In this document: positions 57,474 to 64,000 of the stretch, piece after piece
Position numbering within the stretch: the first letter of the stretch is position 1
How the letters are laid out: each line of letters starts with the position of its first letter
Source of the DNA: Prionailurus bengalensis
Taxonomy: Eukaryota; Chordata; Mammalia; Carnivora; Felidae
Length of the DNA stretch: 64,000 nucleotides
Assembly (NCBI RefSeq): GCF_016509475.1
Contig: NC_057345.1
Span: 136,638,566 to 136,702,565 of the forward strand
Reading direction: 5' to 3'
Made by a program: the position numbers and the translations under genes
The notes under the pieces: model-generated
Seen by the model: only the letters and a program-made list of their open reading frames with translations
What the model was told of the DNA's origin: nothing
Databases searched by the model: none

Positions 57474-57657
57474 CAACTTCAGCTCAGGTCATGTTCTTGT
57501 GGTCTGTGAATTCGAGCCCCGCCTTGGGCTCTATGCTGACGCCTTGGAGACTGGAGCCTGCTTCAGATTCTGTATCTCTCTCTCTTTCTGCCCCTCCCCC
57601 ACTTGCTCTCTCTCTCTCTCTCTCGAAAAAAAATGAATAAACATTAAAAAAAGTTTT
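57474..57657 (+). mobile_element. CAN-SINE, forward, 5'-truncated
   Basis: Begins inside the family at 'acttcagctcaggtcatg', missing the first 40 or so bases of the head. The rest is present: 'gaattcgagccccgccttgggctc', 'gctgacgccttggagactggagcctgcttcagattctg', CT-rich linker and 'aatgaataaacattaaaaaaag'. Without the head it lacks box A of the promoter. No target-site duplication seen. Confidence 0.93.
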
Positions 57658-57974
57658 TTTAAATGATGATGCTCTTTGAATCAATGATCTGAAAAAGAAG
57701 CAACAGAATGTCCTGCAAGGCATGTCCTCAACCACTCAGAGAAAGCCTACTCCTGATATTTACATGGATGTACTGGTTATGAGCCTCTCTTTATCTTAGT
57801 ACTTACAGTCCTAGAAGACTGACTGACACATGGCAGAATGGGGCCCACAGTGTGCCCCCAGTGTGGGGCCCACACTTGGTCATCGCCCGCACCTGGACTT
57901 ATTTCAGCTCCAGGGATGTTCAGTGCAATATCATTGATGAATAGATGCCTCTTCTTTGGATTATTTCATTATCC

Positions 57975-58465
57975 ATGTCAGCAGTTTTCAAATTTTTTGG
58001 TCCCAGAACTCTGATCCACACAAAAGTTATTGAGGACATTTAACAGTTGGGTATCATATCTATCAATATTTACCCTACCAAAAATTAAAACTGAGATTAA
58101 AAAAATACTTATCAATTTATTTAAAAAAAAACAATAATGAATCTATCACTGTGCCATAAATAGGCTTTTCATAAAAGATAGCTACATTTTCCAAAACAAA
58201 ACATTTAGTGAGAAGAGTGCCACTGTTTTACATTTTAGCAAATCTCTTTAATATCTAGGTTCTCCCATCTGCTTCTTCACTAAGCTAGTTTTCTTTTCAA
58301 ATATTATGTAGCCTTTGGAAAACCCCCTTGTAGACTCCAGAGAGAATGGAAGTGAAAAAGGCAAAAGTGTCTTAATATTGTTAGGCAAATATTTTTGATT
58401 CTGCAGACCCCCTGAAAGGTTCTCAGGAAGCCTCAAGGAGCCTCATGTATCACAATATTGCTCTA
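57975..58465. mobile_element. hAT-type DNA transposon remnant
   Basis: Ordered match to a widespread mammalian nonautonomous hAT element: 'tcagcagttttcaaattttttggtcccagaactctg', 'aaagttattgaggacatttaac', 'tatctatcaatatttaccctaccaaaaattaaaactgag', 'ccaaaacaaaacatttagtgagaagagtgccactgttttacattttagcaaatctctttaat', 'gtagcctttggaaaac', 'tgcagaccccctgaaaggttctcaggaagcctc'. No transposase is present. Confidence 0.75.
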
Positions 58466-59114
58466 GAATGTGTTGAATTCATGGGTCCATTTCCCTCCCC
58501 CCTGCCAAACAATGAGTTCAGTGGAACACCTGACACATATTAGGTACTCAATATAATTTCTTTTCCAATTATTCTTTTCTAGCTCAAAGGAAATCTTTTA
58601 GATTTGTGTCTCAGGGCTCCGATCGCTGCAGATCCTGATGATTTTTCATGCAGGAAAGAACATTATCTCACTCTGGGTCTCCTTTTAGGTCACTTCTCTT
58701 TGCCCTTGAAGAAGGTTAGGGCAGAAAAGGAGAGGAAAATGGGAATGGGAGAAAAAACAGCATTCTGGGATCCTTATGAGGAACAAAATCACACACCTGG
58801 GATTCCAGATTTCTATGTTTCATGCCTTAAATAGCCAGTCCTAATGGGTTCTAAACTATTTTCACAAACATACTAATTTTAAAACAAATAGGGTGTGCAT
58901 AGGGTGCCGTGTGGTATGTCTGAGGTATGATTGAAGGATAAATCTAGAACCTATTACTGTTTCACCATCTGAGAACTGATGCCATACAACACAGCTCATA
59001 AACATAAGTGCCATAACTATCAGATGTATATCATTACATCTGTCAACAGTCAAACCAATCTACCCAAAGTATTTAAAGGCTAGAAAAAAGCAACACGCAT
59101 ATTTTCACAGTTTG
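58466..59114. other. Unassigned; L2/MIR-like tail at left
   Basis: 'tggaacacctgacacatattaggtactcaatataa' (58520-58556) looks like an L2 or MIR 3' end. The 76-codon plus frame (58604-58834) has no recognised domain. Confidence 0.4.
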
Positions 59115-61140
59115 GCGTTGAGTTTTTGATCATGTAAATGCTAAAATTCATTTGCTTTACCCCATGTTTCCTGGTCTGCTGTGTGCTACAGATAAAGCAA
59201 TGTAGAAAGACACATGATTTTAGCTTTCAAATGCCTTGCAGTCTAATGAAATCTACTCAGAAAACATAGAAATTAATGATGCAGAGTAACGCATGTTAGG
59301 ATGTGGAGAAACAAGATGCTTTAAGAACCCATAAAAGGGGACATAACCTGGTCTTTGCAGGAAGAGTAAAGCTGCTTAGGGAAAATGAAGTTTCCTGAAG
59401 AGTGAGTGGAGCTGGCCTGGTTGGCATTCACATGAAACTGGAAGGATCTGCCAAGTAGAAGGAGCGTAGAGAGAGACCACAATTCATTTGCTGACTCATT
59501 TACATCAATAACTTTGAGATTGTTTATGGAGTCTGTGAAAGGTTATGATCAAAATGTGATCACAAAGAGGCTTGAATTTTGTCAACATCATTCTGGCTGC
59601 AGTTTGGACACCAAAGGCGAGACTTGTGTCATGTTGGTCCTAGAGAAGGAGGATGGAGGGCTAAATACATAGGATGGCAGCAGAAGTGATAACTGTGGAC
59701 AAATTCTAGAGGTACTGAGAAAGTTGCTCAAATATGCTTCAATGATTGGTACAGAGATGGGGATGGAGTGAAGAGGGAAAGTTAGTTTGAAGCTCAGGTT
59801 CCTGGTGGAGGCAATTGAATATTTTCATTGAAACAGGGAGCCCAGTAGGAGGAATATACAAGTGCAGATGTCAGAGAAACATAACGAATTCACTCTTTTT
59901 GAGATGTCTGGGTGGAGATATTGAATATTAGATGTCACCTATGGAATCACACGTAAAGTTTTATGGAATTATGGATGGAGTTCACAGGCTTATGGACTCT
60001 ATTAGACTGACCACTATGAAATGGAAAACTCATACTTTGTTTCTTAATTGGTACTCCATTGCCTACCATATATGCTCCAAAGTTATGAAGTTCACTAAAT
60101 ATTTATAGAATAAACAAAAGTGCAAGTGGCATGAATAAAGAACTATGAGTATCAGAGGAGCGATTTGGAATGGCCGGATAGATTTAGAAGTCAGTAGCAT
60201 GTGGGTGACAGTTGAAGTCAAGGAATTAATTGAAATAACCCGGGTGGATAGTTAGTGTAGGGAAGAATGAGGAGGGAAATTAACAAGTACCTGAAAGAAT
60301 TGCAACTATATGTAAGGAATAGGCAGAGGAAAATGAATCTCCAAAAGCTATAAAAAAGAGGACCCAGAGAATTGGAAATTACAACAATCTATATTCTTTT
60401 TATAAGCAACAGAGACTGACTATCTATCCTAAGCAAAATTTAAACATATCAAAAAATATCTGGAGAAAATACAAAGGCAGAAAACATGGAAAACCAGGTT
60501 TGGAAAATGGACATTAACAAGGTAAGCTATGGAGAGCTGGATAGCATAAACTAGAATAAGCATAAATTGGTGGTGGTTTGGAGGGGGTCTTCTGTTACTG
60601 TCAGTGCATGAATATGACTTTTAATCATCCCTATAGCCTGACTTGATCAAACTTTGAAATCCCAGAAGAAAGGATCTGATTGGCTGAGCCCTGCTTACAG
60701 CTCTACTCCCTGTGCTGGGGAAAAGAAAACATTATACCCCTTCAACTTTCAAAATGGGAAGTGACAATTAACTCCCACCCAAACTCCATTCCAATGGAAC
60801 ATTCCCAAAAAGGGAAATAGAAACATTGGTAAGGAGAGGGGAGTGGGTACTGGGTAGAAGAAAAAATGGCAAATATCATCATGAGACAAAAGCTAGAAAA
60901 CTACGGTAATCTTATAAATTGAGATAAATTTGGATAAAGAGAAAAAACCCAAAGACTTCTTCATTGGCAGCAACAGCAAGGAGGTCACTGTGACTTTGGC
61001 AAGAGTAATATGAGCAATGTGGTGGTGCTGGAAACCAGACTGGAATCGACGGAGGGGTGACAGCTGGGTGACAGAAGGAAAAAAGCTAGTGTAGACAACC
61101 ATTTTAAGAAGTTTAGCTTAGATTAATACAAGGGGAAATT
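59115..61140 (-). mobile_element. L2 LINE, antisense, long and decayed
   Basis: Reverse L2-type phrases recur in order over about 2 kb: 'cattctggctgcagtttggacaccaaaggcgag', 'gagaaggaggatggaggg', 'ttttgagatgtctgggtggagatattgaat', 'tgaagtcaaggaattaattgaaataacccgggtgg', 'ggaataggcagaggaaaatgaatctcc', 'ggaggtcactgtgactttggcaagagtaatatgagcaatgtggtggtgctggaaaccagactggaa', 'gtgtagacaaccattttaagaagttt'. 60400-60760 has no clear match and may be another insertion. Confidence 0.62.
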
Positions 61141-61711
61141 TGCTTTTATCATCTGGAAACATTGAGAATGACAGAGAAAACAATTTTGCCCTTAAGCAGA
61201 GATTTTCTAATTCCGATGACCAGGGAAAGAGTTCTAAATCTTGCATGACCCGAGATGGGTAAATTTCCACATCTGGGCAATTGCCCATGCATTGGAATCT
61301 CTAGTTCTTTTTGCAGGATGCCAGTGGGTTGCACAACTCTGTAAGCGGCCTTGCCTTTGCCTCTGAAAATCTTAGCCACATGATTATCACTCCGATGTTT
61401 CAACGTAGGTTGATGTTATCCTTAATATTGCTGTCCTTCTATTTTTCTCTAACTAGGATTTCGAGCACATTGAGGCAGGGAGCTCTTTTAGTCCTCACGG
61501 TACCTGCCAGAATAGTAGCTTGAAATAGTGTCCATGCTGAGGGAACATTGATTGATTAGTTTCTTGGCTTTAGAGAACTTTGACTAAAATGACATCTGTC
61601 CACAAATGTGCACAATATATTTTGTTTTCCTCCTTGAAGTTTCATTTGATATCTCCCCTGACCTCCTTTTACCATCTTTCCTGTGAATAGCTGTTACGAA
61701 AATACATTAAA
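61141..61711. other. Unassigned sequence
   Basis: Faint L2-like phrase at 61455-61510 ('gagcacattgaggcagggagctcttt'); otherwise nothing recognised. Confidence 0.35.

Positions 61712-61738
<27 letters not shown>
61712..61738. repeat. (CA)13 microsatellite
   Basis: Uninterrupted AC/CA run, followed by an A-rich stretch. Confidence 0.95.
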
Positions 61739-61742
<4 letters not shown>

Positions 61743-62274
61743 AAAAAAACAAAAAACAAGCCTTGTTGCATTTTAAGATGGAATAAACTTTTAGATTGGA
61801 AACTTCCAAAACAAACTGAAACCAATGAGAAGTGCATTTTACTTCTTTATATCTAAAAATGGCACTGCTCAATTTAAACTATTTTTAAAACCTGTATATT
61901 CATGCAGCTTGCATACCAAAATGAAAATTGGTGAGTTATAAACCTTTGAAAAACAGGGTTTATAATGGAAACAGTAATTGACCCTTAAGTACAACATCAA
62001 AAATACAATACTATATAATACAAAGCCCAGGGCTTGGGATCTCATCTGTGCTCTAACCTCAGACTGGCATACTAACCCAACACCACAAAGCCAACTAATA
62101 GTTATATTCCAAGATGTTTTCTTCTTACATGGCAGGGAAGTGGATATGTGATCCAATGGCCACATGCAGCTCAGCTTCACAGAAACAATACCCCCAAATG
62201 TCTTTAATGAACTCACAGCTCCAGAACTACAACACACGACTAAATCATTCGACTTGCTTGGAGAAACCACTTAA
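61739..62274. other. Unassigned sequence
   Basis: The 133-codon minus frame (61869-62270) has no recognisable domain. Confidence 0.4.
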
Positions 62275-62325
62275 TTAGGGGGAAAAAAAGGAAGAAAGAA
62301 AGAAAGAAAAAAGAAAAAGGAAAGC
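62275..62325. repeat. Purine-rich (GAAA)n tract
   Basis: G5, A7 and repeated GAAA/AAAG units. Confidence 0.88.
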
Positions 62326-64000
62326 TACCACTACTCTTGGAGGTGTGCTGTGTTGCATCACGGACTTTGGGTGTGTAACATAACACCACAGGATGTAGTG
62401 AGGGTACAGTGACCAACTGTCAGGAAAGCTCATGGGGTTACCGAAAATACTCCCAAGATATTTAGTTGTCTTCAACTTTGCTCTAGTTCATGGCTGATTC
62501 AGGTTCTCATTTTCTAAGCTCCAACCATCCATTTTTGTCATGCGAAAATGCAATCTAAACGAAGGAGGAAAATAAAAGTATTAATAATTTAACTAATGAG
62601 ATATGAAGGGTAAATCCATATTCCAGGTTATACCTTGCTCTAGGCAAAGAGGTGGATATGTGCGCGTGTATGTGTGCACACACACGTGCACGTGCCCCGA
62701 AGATCTTAACTTGTACTGTTTGTTTTTGTGTTTTGTTTTGGTTTGTTTGTTTTGTCTATGGAAGGGAGGGAAGGGGTTAAGGGAGTTTGTTGCTAAAGAA
62801 GGAAAGTTCAGGGATGCCTTTCATTTTAAAGTTGAAATGCGAGAGCATTGCCAGTTTATTCCTTTAAGAAGCTTCCAAAGAATTTGTCAGCTAAGAATAC
62901 TTAAGATTTTGCCTTTTAAAATGTGATCTATTCACACAAGTTTTCAATGACTTATGTTTATCAAGAGACAGTTAGCAGGACTCTTTGGTGTTTTCTTACT
63001 GGGACTCGTGTTTCTCTTGCTACCTTAACAACTGGTGAACTTGGCAAAATGAAAATGCGTGAAACATTAGTGACTCTGGGTACACTACTTCTTCATCTAT
63101 GCCATGTGACCAACACACTAAGTGAGCTTTGGAGAAAGAACCCTTGAAGAAGATTAGAACCGGGACAGAAGGGTATTCTTCTTCGTGGAAGTTTTTTGAA
63201 GATTTTAGAATCGCATTCAGCAATGTTTTTTCTAACTGCAGTTAAAACATTGTATTTATATAGTGATGTGAAAAACTGTCCTGCATCATAAATTTTGGTG
63301 CTTAAACATAAAATAATTCTGAGGTCACAATAGGGCACCTCTATGATTTCTTCCAACACTGAGATCTATCTCAGATAACTTTATGGTCTATACTACCAAT
63401 TGTGTTTGCTCAGTGCCACACCAAAGAATACAGATCTCTTCCATGCACATATTTGAACACATATACACAATTTCTACTTGATTTTTTTTGTTGTTCCTTC
63501 TTTCTTTCCTTATAATTCTTTCATAATACTGAATCTGTTTCACACAAGTTTATACCCTGTGTAAATTCTATAATTATATTCATGGCTTATTACTTTGTGT
63601 ATAAAGAATAATGTGGTTGGTTGAAGTTTTGAAATATTAACTGATGCTTTCCCTTTTCCTTATACACCTTGGCCTTTTCCAGAAAAGTCAGAGAAGAGAT
63701 AACACATCAAATGCAAAGGAAAAATGAGTAAAGTATTAGCCTCTGAGTTTCAAGAGCCTACTCCTTGGGAGAAGCAGAGAGAACTCAGGGCATGAGCAAA
63801 ATAATTGAAAAACTACCTGATAAGTAAAGAGCCAAGCTGCATTGTTGGCCATTAGATGAAACTGTCTCAGGCTCGGGCACAATGAAAGTTGAAAAGTAAA
63901 CATTAAGAGATTAGGATAGGAGGATCCCAAGGAAAGAAAAAGACTCATGTCCCAGTCTCTTTGGCCGCCTGTAGGTAGGTGGGAAGGAGCATGTGTAAGG
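62326..64000. other. Unassigned sequence to window end
   Basis: No repeat family or gene recognised. Contains a short alternating stretch at 62657-62696 (GTGCGCGTGTATGTGTGCAC-type) and overlapping opposing frames at 62923-63359, none with a recognised domain. Confidence 0.4.

Overview
The window reads as felid (cat family) nuclear DNA. It carries 18 tRNA-derived carnivore SINEs whose head (GGGGCGCCTGGGTGGCTCAG-type) and body match the feliform CAN-SINE (SINEC_Fc-like) family. Around them lie old mammalian repeats (MIR, L2, L1, hAT/MER5-type, an ancient LTR) and many dinucleotide microsatellites. The background is AT-rich. I found no intact protein-coding gene, no rRNA, no recognisable functional tRNA and no CpG island. 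The open reading frames of 60 to 157 codons are chance frames, mostly inside repeats or AT-rich DNA. The window is best read as intergenic or intronic sequence.

Layout. 1-6 kb: MIR, a SINE, a short minus-strand coding-like fragment (2591-2677), an exon-like segment (3813-3926), an ancient LTR, an L2 tail and two SINEs. 6.0-6.8 kb: an inverted duplication with arms about 96% identical. 7-12.7 kb: five SINEs, including a nested pair, plus MIR and L2 scraps. 12.8-14.8 kb: an old antisense L1 (ORF1 region) split by a SINE. 15-21 kb: a young SINE, microsatellites and two L2 copies. 21-29 kb: mostly unassigned DNA with a SINE and L2 remnants. 28.8-31 kb: antisense L2, L1 and two SINEs. 32-36 kb: a MER5-like element with an internal tandem triplication, a (GA)n, a 131-nt uninterrupted pyrimidine tract and an L1 tail. 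36-46 kb: SINEs, MIRs, weak exon candidates and a CG/CA compound repeat. 46-54 kb: two antisense L1 3' ends, one with a twin-priming (5' inversion) structure, and MIRs. 57-61 kb: a 5'-truncated SINE, a hAT-type element and a long decayed antisense L2.

Nothing here looks like a new genetic system. The most notable signals are the inverted duplication at 6168-6788, the GC3-rich coding-like fragment at 2591-2677, the Z-DNA-prone and H-DNA-prone repeats, and the mechanistic records left by transposon insertions. Family names come from recalled consensus features and not from a database search; finer subfamily names are deliberately avoided.
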